From Strigamia acuminata (lineage: Eukaryota; Arthropoda; Chilopoda; Geophilomorpha; Linotaeniidae): 64,000 nt of DNA. Shown here one piece after another: positions 33,434 through 44,713 of the stretch (position 1 is its first letter; the number at the start of each line of letters is the position of its first letter). Location of the stretch: NCBI GenBank assembly GCA_949358305.1, contig OX442319.1, positions 806,001-870,000 on the forward strand, given 5' to 3'. The notes under the pieces were generated by a model. That model ran no database searches. It worked only from the letters and a program-made list of their open reading frames with translations, and was not told where the DNA came from. A program made the position numbers and the translations under genes.

Positions 33434-36400
33434 GTCAAGTGTAAAATACCGTATACCGGTATAAAAAAAAATTTTAAAAAAGTATCTCTTTCTTTCTTCT
33501 CTGAAAACTCAATTTTGTCATGCCACCAAAATCTCTATTAATCTCTATTAATCGGGACTGTGATCGGGGTTATGTTTATTGGCCCACTAAATGTCCTTGG
33601 ATTTCCACTTTAAAAAAACTAAATCTCCCACTTACTGAATTTTCCACTACTTTTAGCAAGGCAAAAAAAACTAAATTTCCCACTAAAATCAAATTTGGAA
33701 AGAAAAAACTAATATTACCACTACTACTTCTATTTTACTAAAATAGTTTTGCTGCAGCTCTGCGAACGTTTAGCGAACGTTTTGCACACATTAGCATAAC
33801 GTTTCGGCTGAGGTACGTGTTAAAGAGCTTTGGACGGCCTGTGTATGCAGAAAAGAAGTGGAATACACGGTTAAAATGTGCGGTGAGATCGTAAAGACGA
33901 CCGCCATCTTTAATAACTTAAATGCAAGTAAGTGACAACAAGGTCGACCTTGAGTGACAATACAGTTAGAAGCTATTTCGCCAAGAATACAACTCAGAAT
34001 AGGATAAATCCATTGTTTACCTTCGGCATGCACGTCGGGTCCATCTTCATGGACGACTACGGCCACGCGAATGTCCAAGATGACACACCGCCTTCGAGGA
34101 CCTCCTCCTTCGGCTCCTCGTTCGTCGACTCCCACCGCTCCCCAATGATCCCCGGCGTGGTCGCCAGACTCCCCAATTGCTGCAGCGCCGTGCAGAGCTT
34201 CCAACAATTAGGAAGTCCGCCGGCTCATCGGGGAGCGGCAGGAGTCGACGAACGAGGGTGGTGTGTCGCATGAACGTGTGTCGCATGAACCATATGGGTT
34301 AAGTCATTGTTAAATTTAATCAAATTATCCTGTCTCCTATTTTATTCCCTACACAGAAAAGGTAAGTAAAGTACTGGTATCAAAGTTTAAACATAAAAAA
34401 ACCACGGGATTATATTATTTGTACACTATTTTCTCTTATTTTTTACACTAAAAATCCCTGACTTTTACACTAAATTTTTAAATATCACCATTATTTTCCC
34501 TTATTTCTACAAAAGATAAATTCATACACATCAAGGACTGGTTTAGGTTAGGTTAGGTTAGGTTAGGTTAGGTTAGGTAGAAAAAAGAAGACGGGGTCGT
34601 AAAAAATTTATTTTTTTAGTGTAAAAATAAGGGTAAATAGTGTACAAATAAATGAAACCCAAAAACCACGTACCGGCAAGTAAAGTTGGATCACGTTATT
34701 TTAGATTTCCGGTTGCACTTTTGACAGGATGAGAAAATACTCTGTAGTGTGTAGTTGAGTCGTTTTTTAAGGAAGACATTTTTATTTATATTCCATTCCC
34801 CCACAGTTTACGTGCTACTTAAAATTCAGAAAATGCGGTTCAGTGTTGTCCACAAGAAGGAAGGAAGGAAGGGAGGAAGTAAACCACCAGCGCTCCCCTC
34901 GGCAGGATAAATCAAACACACACCTCGCCTCAGCAAAACATGATGCGCTCAGTCTTTGTCAAGAAAAACGTGAACAACGTGATGATTGCACCAGAAACAA
35001 GCACAGCATTTAACTGGATTTTTAAAAAAAATTGCAGTCTTACTCAATAGCAGCAATACCAAATACAAACGCTAACAGTGTTTCAAATTCTGGCTCAGGC
35101 ATGCCATAAAATGAATGGAGGACTGGCTGAAGTCCTGGCTGATCTGAGAGTGGAGGAGCTGTCATTGAAGGAGTTCATCTTCTGGGAGCAGGAGCAGGAG
35201 AATGGAGGCCACTGGGGAGGAGTAAGGATTTTCTACTTACTCATGTTCATGTGGGTAGCCATGTTTGAATCATGAGTGCACTCAAACAATCAAACAATCA
35301 AAAGTGCACTCAAACAATTAAATTAACAAGAGCAAAATCATAAAGTTACACCAAGGCTGCAGTAGATTAGCATCTTTCAACAATAAAATAGCCCTTCTAG
35401 TCTTCTGTAGAAGGGATCACAAAGATATCACACTAGAGAACAGAAATATTATACAACAAACCAGACTAAAATGATCACTACAAATACCTTGATGAACTGC
35501 ACAATATCAGACTTTAACTGGATAAACTTAAGGCTTAAATGTTAAGAAAAGAGTACAATATAACAGAATTGACCAATAGGAAAACAGCATTGCATTATCT
35601 GCAGTATTATTCTATCAATTCTATCTCCGAGAAAGGTGAAAAAGAAGAAAAGAATAGAATTTATAGTGATTTTTGAAATGGATGATTTGTTACTCCTTTT
35701 GGTGACGGTGAGGTGCATATCTTAACATTTCTATTTTCTACTATCTTTGTGCTGGCTGGGTGGCGTGCATGCGGCCCGCCACATTACTTGTATTTGGTGC
35801 AACCCGCCAAGACGGGACTAAAAATTCGGTCAAAATTGGCCAAAAATTCAAAGCACCACAAGCAAACAGTTGCGAAAAGTGCTCAAACGATAGGAAATGA
35901 GCTAACAAATCGATCGCTTATGTGGCATGTTGCAGAGTTTATGAGCAAAAACAGTACTGTTTCTAGGCAGCAAATAAAGTGTTTGGAAAACTTTCTTTTG
36001 CATATATCTTTGTAACGATGCCAGATATGCAAATTCCGATTCCGATTCCGACCCTGGCAATCGATTTGTTAGCTCATTTCCTATAGTTTGGACACTTCTT
36101 CGGAACTTTATGGACACTTAATTTTTTTCAAATTCTGACCTACGTATTACAAGTAACGTATTCCACTCAATTTATGTAGCTTTCGGTAATTTCTCGACTA
36201 AATTGCAAATAAAATTCATGTGTTTCGATTACAACTCACAAGTCACTTCCACACGGGCCTATCCTATTGTATCACAAACGCAGTTGCTTACGAAATTTTT
36301 TATGGGGATACATTTACAATTACAAAAACGCCTGGGCCAATATTCCTTCTCAATACAGCATTACGTTGCATTTGCCATCCTCACAATTTCCTTTGTACAC

Positions 36401-39061
36401 TAGTAGTGTACAGATCCCGTTCTATCAGAATTCATGGTGTTTAAAAAAGTGTAAAAAAATGGTTCACAAAAGCACCCAAGCAAACCAAGTGATTTGGCTT
36501 AAATGTCAGTAACCTTAACTGCTTTATCTCACCCAAACAGTTTCCCCCCATGGAGTTTTTAGACAACTTTATATTTTCCAAAACCTAAAAACCTTGCAAC
36601 TTATACAGACCACCCAAGTGCCCTACTTGGATCGCACATTAGAATTAATTTCTCCCAACTTGAAACAACATCGTCAACCAAAACGTCACATAAATGTATC
36701 ACTAATGTTTTAATTAACTCGCACTCAGATTACTTGATTTTGTGTAGCATTATAAGACATATAATTTACAAAGTCATAAATCAAGTAAAGGATGATGTCT
36801 AATACTGTGACGCGTGCGGGCCGTTCCATTAACCGGCCGATCCGTACTGTTTTGATTCAATTTATTAGTTACTACTAGTACTAGCACATTCTGACAACAG
36901 ATGGTGGGTGCTGTTTACCACATCACCACCATCATCATCATCATCTTGTTCAATTGGAACTTAATAGGGTAGGGGGTAATAGGAGATTTCCTATTAATGT
37001 TAATCACCCGAGTAAGTCAGTTCACTCTAGGATTAAGAACAGAAGTGTTCGTGTTCTCCTACAATATTATCTAAACTCAAGGATTGATGTCGTCCTGGTC
37101 AGGGCACGGCTGAGCTGACATAAGCTATACCCTTGCTTCTGTTATATTTGCAATACGGACATAAGATTTGGTCACATTACAAGTTTATTGTTTATCTTTG
37201 TATAATTTAAGTTGTTTAATGTAAAAGTGTACTTAATTAAATTGTATAGCTTATGAAGCAAGTAATTAGGATTAAGGAATAGAAATGTCTAATTCCAGAC
37301 AATTCCTGTTAAATTATCTGATTTTTAAAAATAGGATAATAATAAGTTAACTTGTTTGCGGATATTTCTTAATGGAAATTACCGACATTGTTTAATAAAG
37401 GAAACTGAGATTAATCACAGAGTCATTAATCTTAAAACATAACCTGTCACTGACATTACATTGCAACAATACTTTGCAATATAGTATTTTTGAAGCATAT
37501 GGGATAGAGTGAACAAGAGAAGGAAGGGGGCGTGTAAACACGAAGCATTACAAGGAATGTCGAGGAGGCATAAATGATCTCACCCTCCTAGTCCTAACTC
37601 TTAGTTGGCAAGGTGGGCGTGTGATAAGTGAGGGAAGAGGGAGAATAAATAACAGTGAAGATACAGGGTGACGTGCAGGATCAGGAATTAAGGTTACTCT
37701 GAATCTGAACGCCTCTGGGTTGTCTAATCTACTTGTACCTCCACTTTACCTTTTCTAGAGATTGAGTCAACAAAATATATACGATGAGTAACTTAGATGA
37801 TGTATGGCCTAAAGGCAATAAAGGGAGGGGACCCTAGTCACCCTAGCCCCTACTTAAGCCCCATTTCGATGTGGGGTGGAACTAAGGCATATATACTGTA
37901 TCCTCATATCGTCTCCATTTCACCTGAAATTTTCCAGGAGACATCGCCAATATCCCATATGGTTGGAAAAATGCTCTAACTTATATTTTACAGCATATTT
38001 TTGATTTTCTCAATTAATACATTCCAAAATGCATTCCAAAATATAGCGCTTTTCGCACAATTTAAATATATTTATTATTCATGCATTAAGTAATGCATTC
38101 CATAATGCATTTCATAATGCATTATATTTTGCATTAAAATATACGTATATTTTGACAATGCATTTGCAATTTTCTAACAACAGTACGGTATTTTAAAATA
38201 TATTTTGTGAAATGCATTTTGACAATGCATTCGTATTTGACAAATAGAGGAGACTTGTGTACCTTGGGACAGAGAGAGTTATTAGAGAGTTTGCGGGATG
38301 CATTTTTCCCTTACAGTTAAACACTATACGGTATAAAAATAGTGTAAGGGAAAAATGATAAATTAAGTTTTTGCGGGCTGCACTTTTCCCTTATCACTAC
38401 ACTATTTCAGCCAACTACTGACAGTTATAGTAATTTTGGGCCTAAAAATTTAATTTGTTCGACTTCCGCACTCTTGAATTACCGTAAGCTGTTTTTTTTT
38501 TAATTCAAAATAATCATTTTCAGTAGAATTGCATACTTTTCAGTTGCATTTTATTATTTTTATAATTGTGCCAAATGCGGCAAAAAAGAGTGTTCACACA
38601 GCGAACGGGTCGCCGAACGGGTCGCGGAAAGCCCGGTTCAGCACCTACCGCGCTTTCGATATACCATTCGGCGTTTTACCAGAATTGTCCTCTTGACCGT
38701 AGTTCGAAGTCAAGTAAAGTAAGTCACGGAATGCACAGCTAGTTTAGAAACAAATTCATTTTGGTCGTGGTATTTTATTGTAAAGAAAAAAAACAAAAGT
38801 AAAATTTACATTTTTTATAACCAATTGACTGCAGTTGCTTTTCGTGCTTTTGTTTTTGCAGTTTCAAGAATTTTCAATGCAAAGACAGATTTTTTCGTTT
38901 GTGTTTACAGATCGAAATTTCCTTTTTCGCCGAGTTAAAATAATTATTGTTTCTTCCTAAGCATGTAAGTTTCCCTCAATCGTTTAGGAAAAAAAAATAT
39001 AACTACATACTGATGTTATTTAATATACGAATACGAAAAAGAGAGAGAGAGTCGTTTGTGT
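33434..39061. other. Gene-poor stretch, no confident gene
   Basis: No exon could be assigned to a known family. Contents: a GC-rich island with a partial inverted repeat at 34030-34270, a TTAGG run at 34542-34579, a possible isolated exon at 35102-35220 bounded by AG and GTAAGG, a cluster of ATGCATT words at 38085-38230, and two direct copies of a TTTGCGGG(A/C)TGCA phrase at 38291 and 38371. Short frames elsewhere look like chance. Confidence 0.45.
34542..34579 (+). repeat. Interstitial (TTAGG)n
   Basis: Seven consecutive TTAGG units, followed by TAGAAAAAAG. Confidence 0.9.
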
Positions 39062-39223
39062 TTATAGCAACATGCTCAACCAAGCAGCAATCAACAGAAC
39101 TCCTCCATATGGAGTAGCTCGACGAACTTCTTGATTTCCAGTCAATGCGTGCACATAGCACGAGCCACAGAAAACGATTATGCCTAGCGTCAGTAGTGTT
39201 CCCGTCTATTTTTGATACATAGA

Positions 39224-39263
<40 letters not shown>

Positions 39264-42200
39264 GTTCAATTTCAATTCAATTTCAATACTTGGTTAAATA
39301 AAATAAAATAAAATAAAATAAAATACTTACAAAAAGCGGACATCGGAATAACGGCGTTGCTAATAGAGCGATCGAATGAATAAAGTGATATCGATTTGCA
39401 ATATTAAACACTTCTTTTTTGTGTTGTTCGTCATTTCCTTCACTTTCGGATTCTTGTTCGTAAAAAACTAGAAAATGAGCAAAATTCAGTATTATTATTA
39501 TTATTATTATATGTGTTACTACAAGTAAGATAAAGAGCTTCTATTTGCTTCTATTCTACCATGAGCAGCGTAGGCGCCCATGGCCACAGCCGTGAATCCA
39601 GAGAGGCCACCAATGCGAATAAAATTTCCACCGGGTGATCTTAATGCCGTTAAAACTGCAGATCTCGTCACGCCGTTATTTCCCGCCGCTGACGCCTTGG
39701 CCGCAGCAGCCGCAGCGGCAGCCATGTCTGCACACGTCACAACCTTAGGTATCGGACAAGGCAGAGGAGGACACTCCACACCTTGTGGGTACAAAGCGTC
39801 TCTGCCAGCAGAATTTGTCGAATTTGTCACATTTGTCGAATTTGTCACATTTGTCGAATTTGTCACATTTGGAACGACCGTTTCCGTCTTTATTCCAGGA
39901 CCAGGAGCCATTGCCGGCCATTGTTGGGGAGTTCCTGTTCCTGTTCCTGCTGCAGAAATAGGCTGAGCTTGCGCAGGTGCTTTCGGTTGATTAAGCCCAT
40001 TCGCTTGAACTGGTAAAAGTAATTTCGGAGTGATTGCAGCCTTTTGCGTCGCTTCTAACGACGCGTAAGGTTGAAGGCCAGCAGCAACACCTGAAGGATG
40101 CATCGACTGTTGACCAGTTTGACCAGTTTGACCAGTTTGACCAATTTGTTGTCTATAGAGCGCAGCTGGCGGTGCTTGTGCTTGTGCTTGTGCTTGTGCA
40201 TGAGCTTGAGCTTGAGCTTGAGCTTGAGCTTGTGCATGAGCTTGAGCTTGAGCTTGAGATCGAGCGGGCTGTGTCACGGTTATGGAGCCAGCAACAGCAC
40301 TTGTTTGATTCGGTGACTGATGTTGCTGATATTGAGCGCGTTGATATCGTTGATTCATTACCTCTTTGCCGCTAGGTTTGAAACTTTGCGAAACTGCTTG
40401 CGGATTAATTGCTGCTTTTGCATGAACTTGGTTATTGATGACTTCCTTTCCACAACAAACGATCTTTTTGGCTGGCGGACAAGCTTGCCTAGAAGGCTTC
40501 TGTGCCTGAGCCTGTTGTCGTTGAGGATGAGGTGGTGCCATAGCAGCAGTAGCAGTAGCAGGTGTTGGTATCGATACTGTTGCGTAATACATCGGTTGAG
40601 CTTGCTGAGCATAAATCTGTTGCGCTTGCAATTGTTTAGCTGATGATGCATTTGCTTGATATTGACTATTCTTTGCTGCCATCGGAATACAACTTTTTGT
40701 TTGCGGCGTTGGCGTTGTCGGTGCACACGGTACACACGGTGGAGGTGGACACGGTGGAGGTGGACACGGTGGAGGTGGACACGGTGGAGGTGGACACGGT
40801 GGACAGCTTTTGGGCTGTGAAGGTAAAGGGCAGTTTTTACTCTGTGCTTGTGAAGGACAATGATATGCCTGAGACTGAGACTGAGACTGAAGTGGGGGAG
40901 AGGGAGGGAGAGGGGGACACCTTTTCACTTGATTTATCTGAGACTGAAGCGGGGGACATTTTTTCACTTGATTTAGCTGCGGTGGGGGACAATTGATAAC
41001 TTGATTTTTCTGAGGCTGAGGCTGAGGCTGAGGCTGAGGCTGAGGCTGAGGTGGCGGACAATTTTTAACTTGACAAGATTTGACTTGAACTTTGTTTTCG
41101 GGTAAAAGTGGACGGCATTTTTTTATTTCCGCTTGTGATTGCTGTTGCTGAGTTGGACATGGCTTGACTGTTTCCTGTTGTTTCGCTCCGTTCGCTCCGT
41201 TCGGTCCGTTCGGAGGACATTGGCAAGGCAAAGGTGGAGCAACTTTTTGAAAAGTAGGAGTTTGAATCTTTGTTCGATTACATACATTGTTTTGTTCGGA
41301 AGGTGGTGGCGGTGGCGGTGGCGGTGGAGGTGGAGGTGGCGGTGGCGGTGGAGGTGGGCGTGGACATGGTGCTGTAGGAGCACACGTTTTGACAAAACTT
41401 GGAGAACACGGTTCGGGTGGTGGGAGTGGATTTGGAGCTGACACAGCGCACGTTTTCACAAACGTGGAGCATGGTGGCTCTACTTTTTCTGCTGCTGGTG
41501 GAGGAGGTGGACATGCAGCTGAAACTTCAACACATTCGCTCGGTGGACACATTGAAACCTGCGCCACGTTCCCGCACGAATTCTTTTCAGGTAGACAAGA
41601 AGTTGATCCACAATCCAGCGACAGCGACAATCCAGGAGGTGGAGGTGGAGGTGGTGGAGGAGGTGGAGGTGGAGGTGGAGGTGGAGGAGGAGGAGGACAT
41701 GCTGTGATAGGCACACACACAGACTCAGGCGGTTGCGGTTGCGGTTGCGGTTGCGGTTGCGGTTGCGTTAGGGGTTGCGTTAGGGGTTGCGTTAGGGGTT
41801 GCGTTAGGGGTTGCGTTAGGGGTTGCGTTAGGGGTTGCGCTTGCGGTTCTGGTTCGGCTTGCGGCCACTGGTCGGAATCGGAACACACTGCTTCAGGTTC
41901 AGTTTGAGAAGATTCGATTGGTGTTTCAAGAAAAGAATATTCAAAGATTTCCGATGTTTCTTGAGGTAAAATACAACAATCTTGGGAATTATCCGAGGGA
42001 TAAGAAGTGGGATCGTTTTCATAAAATTGTGGGTCGAAATACTCAGCTCCAGGATAGGCGGGTCCAGGCGGAGCCCAGTCAGCCGGGTTGCACGGTGGAG
42101 ACTCGCATTCGCAAGGTTCCGCAAGGTTCGTCTCACAAATCTCGGCGGCATGGTCGCTTGGGTATGGATTGTATGGAATTTCCACACATTCGTCAACATT

Positions 42201-42449
42201 TTCCTCGACTGTTAGACACGATTGCACTGTCGTCGGTTCAAGTTCTCTGATGAAAATGTCCGGTTGAGAAGTCTCAGTAATTTTGTTACAGACATTGGAG
42301 TCTCTGGACCGTTTTCCGACGATGTTTTCTTTGATTCCGGACACGTACTCGATACCTAAGGTGCCAACATCCGAAACGTAATCGACGACTTCGCTGGTTG
42401 CAGAAAGCAGCGACTCGTAAATACTTTCGAATACCGGTGGGGGAGGCAT
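39062..42449 (-). CDS. TMEM256: TMEM256 (DUF423) protein with giant low-complexity N-terminus, 1056 aa
   Basis: Small multi-pass membrane protein family of unknown function, here with a huge extension. Exons are 42449-39560, 39467-39331 and 39205-39062, all GT-AG with matching phases: exon 1 ends CAT G|GTAGAA, exon 2 starts after TTCTAG, exon 2 ends TTT|GTAAGT, exon 3 starts after AAATAG. The DUF423 part reads FIRIGGLSGFTAVAMGAYAAH (about 941-961), then NRYHFIHSIALLATPLFRCP in exon 2, then GIIVFCGSCYVHALTG and GGVLLIAAWLSMLL in exon 3, matching the family in order. The start MPPPPVFESIYESLLSATSE was chosen because the frame upstream has no ATG. Residues about 35-200 are acidic and non-repetitive. 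Then come TQPL repeats, two poly-proline runs, CPPPP repeats, QAQA/QAHA repeats, TGQ repeats and NVTNST repeats. An internal ATG at 39725 would give a family-sized 148-residue protein, so the long form needs proof by transcript. Confidence 0.88.
39223..39262. repeat. (AAAT)n microsatellite in TMEM256 intron 2
   Basis: About ten AAAT units. An adjacent (AAAAT)n run at about 39297-39324 lies just beyond the exon 2 donor. Confidence 0.95.
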
Positions 42450-43944
42450 AGCAGAACCAACTCTATCCGCTGTGGCTGGGCAGCAGCAAATTGTAGGCCT
42501 ACGTCCGCCTAGACACACAATCGAATTCGGATTCCGATTCGAATGCAAAGCGCACGAGAATCATTCATTCTTACAGTTTCTATAGAAACAAATTAACAAA
42601 CCACATTATCAATTGTGAAACAAACCGTCAAAAAGCACTTGCTCAACAACAAAGCGCACTCGTGTTACATGTTGTGTTATTGCGCGCTAAATTTGAATGA
42701 GTCAATCAACAAACTGACTATACCATACATACTCTAGGCAATTTCACAAGAGCAATAGTATTTGTTCAAAAAAATCATTCCGAAATATCAAGCAGAACAT
42801 CGCCACACTACCTAGGTGAAATAATACTAACTGTAAGCTAGTAGGTTAGGGTAAAAAGGTGTAAAACGCATCAAATTCAAATACACCTTCTAATCGAAAA
42901 AGATGTGAAAACGTGTCAAATGTAGGAAACGTTTGAACTGCTTTGAGTTTGAGCTGCTTGTTTGTGTTACTTTTGTAGTATTCTCTCTACATTAAATTAA
43001 AGTGGATGTGGATGTTGGCCAATGTGTATCTTGTCTCCTACTCGTATGAAATGTCAAAGGAAAGAGATTTTCATTTTCTCAAACGGTCTCGGTTTCTAAC
43101 TTGTTGAAGATAAACTTTTTTAGATCAAGTGTGACATATGTCACACGAGATTTCACAAGATGTGTCACGAAAAACCCTTCCACCTACAGTCTGAGGAAAC
43201 TGGAACATGATCATGTCATATTTTCGTACGTGTCACCAATGTTTTCGTGAGTGACACTGTGACACATCTCGTTTCCTATTTCGTGTGACAGCTCATTCCG
43301 AAACACTAATGTGGCTATGGTAGTTTTTTGGGCCAAAAATAAAATTGATTTAGGCTATAATGATTTTGGATAAAAATATAATGAATTTGGCCTTGATAAT
43401 TTTGCCACTAGAGTGCGCTTATGTACATTTTAGCAGTAAAATTGAGTTTAAGTCATGCGTTTATCATATTGTTACGTGACTTATTGTTGCGTTTTTAATC
43501 AATTTTTGTCTCAATTTGCCAAGTTTGATTGCACTAGTCATTCCTGAATGAAGATTTTGTGGATATTTTGATTTTCATTGCAAAGAGAATGTGTTTTTTT
43601 TTTTGTTTTTTTTTTGTTTTTTTTTGCTACATTATTTGTCCGAAAGTATATACATACAATATTTTGATTAGCATACTAATATTGAAAAGGTGGGATCAGC
43701 TTAGACAGATTTCATGATTTGAGAAAAACTTAAGCGTTTTTTCAAGGAATGGAAGAAAAATATATACCGGTACACAAAGTGTTTAAACAATTTAAAAAAA
43801 TTTTTACACGCTAACATTAGATGGTAAGAAAATAATTTTCGGAGGACACCACCACCAACACTATTCATGTGGGAGCAATAACCAGAATAAAACGATAGCA
43901 CAATAGATCAATTATTGGACAGATACCGTATAGAAATTGATCAA
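42450..43944. other. Upstream of TMEM256, no gene seen
   Basis: Probable 5' UTR and promoter just above 42449. An inverted cluster of TGTGACA/TGTCACA words lies at about 43128-43290. A poly-T stretch with G interruptions lies at about 43594-43626. No exon recognised. Confidence 0.45.
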
Positions 43945-44361
43945 CTACCGTCTTCCCCCGAATATAACACCATGGTGTTGTATTCGTCAAATAACATGTA
44001 AGTTTGTAAAAAAAAGAAAATTGTTGGAACATGACCCAGAACAGTATTCAAATCATCTGGCTTGAATACGACAACTGCAAACTTGCAGTGTTTATTCGTT
44101 TCCTCTAAACAGCACACTAATTTCTCTCTAATTTTTGCTTCCCAAATTGATTTATGAACATGATAGCCTCTAACAACACTAGTTTTCTAAAAATTCGAAT
44201 ATAACACCATGCGGGTGTATTCGAATATAACACCATGGTGTTATAGCTGAAGTGGTGTTATATTCGAATTTTTGCTCAATGTTTACATTCTTTACAAACT
44301 TGCCATTTTGACCAAAACTCGAATACAACACCATGGTGTTATATTCGGGGGAAGACGGTAG
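43945..44361. mobile_element. Inverted-repeat element built of CACCATGGTG palindromes
   Basis: The left end CTACCGTCTTCCCCCGAATA at 43945 is matched in reverse complement by the right end (TATTCGGGGGAAGACGGTAG, ending 44361). The arms pair for over 40 bp and each includes the palindrome CACCATGGTG. Between 44196 and 44270 the same GAATATAACACC half-site recurs four or five times in both orientations. TA at the ends fits a TA target. No coding capacity. Confidence 0.75.
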
Positions 44362-44713
44362 CGGTATTTGAAAAGAAAACTTTCCTGTGTACTTTGTTAT
44401 GTACAAGTTTCAATATTATTATATCTGGTTTAGACCTAAGCTTATTTCAGCTTATTTGAAATGTGAACAAATTGGGCGCTAAATATTTCAATTTAAAAAA
44501 AGGAAATAAAAAGTAAAAAAGTGGAGAGATTTCAATTCATTTTTTATGAAATTCGTTGCAAGACATATAAATTTATACACCAGTGTATACTTAAAAGTGA
44601 CTTTTTTTTTTAAAGCAGATGCAAGAAATGGCATTGAAAATTGACAGGAATATGTATATATATGTATGGTATATAATATTTGTGGAATATAAGAAGTTTT
44701 GAACATTTGATCA

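Noticed and set aside
39580-42250. Many plus-strand frames opposite TMEM256, including Gly-rich and His-rich ones
   Set aside because: Antisense shadows of the proline/glutamine-rich coding repeats.
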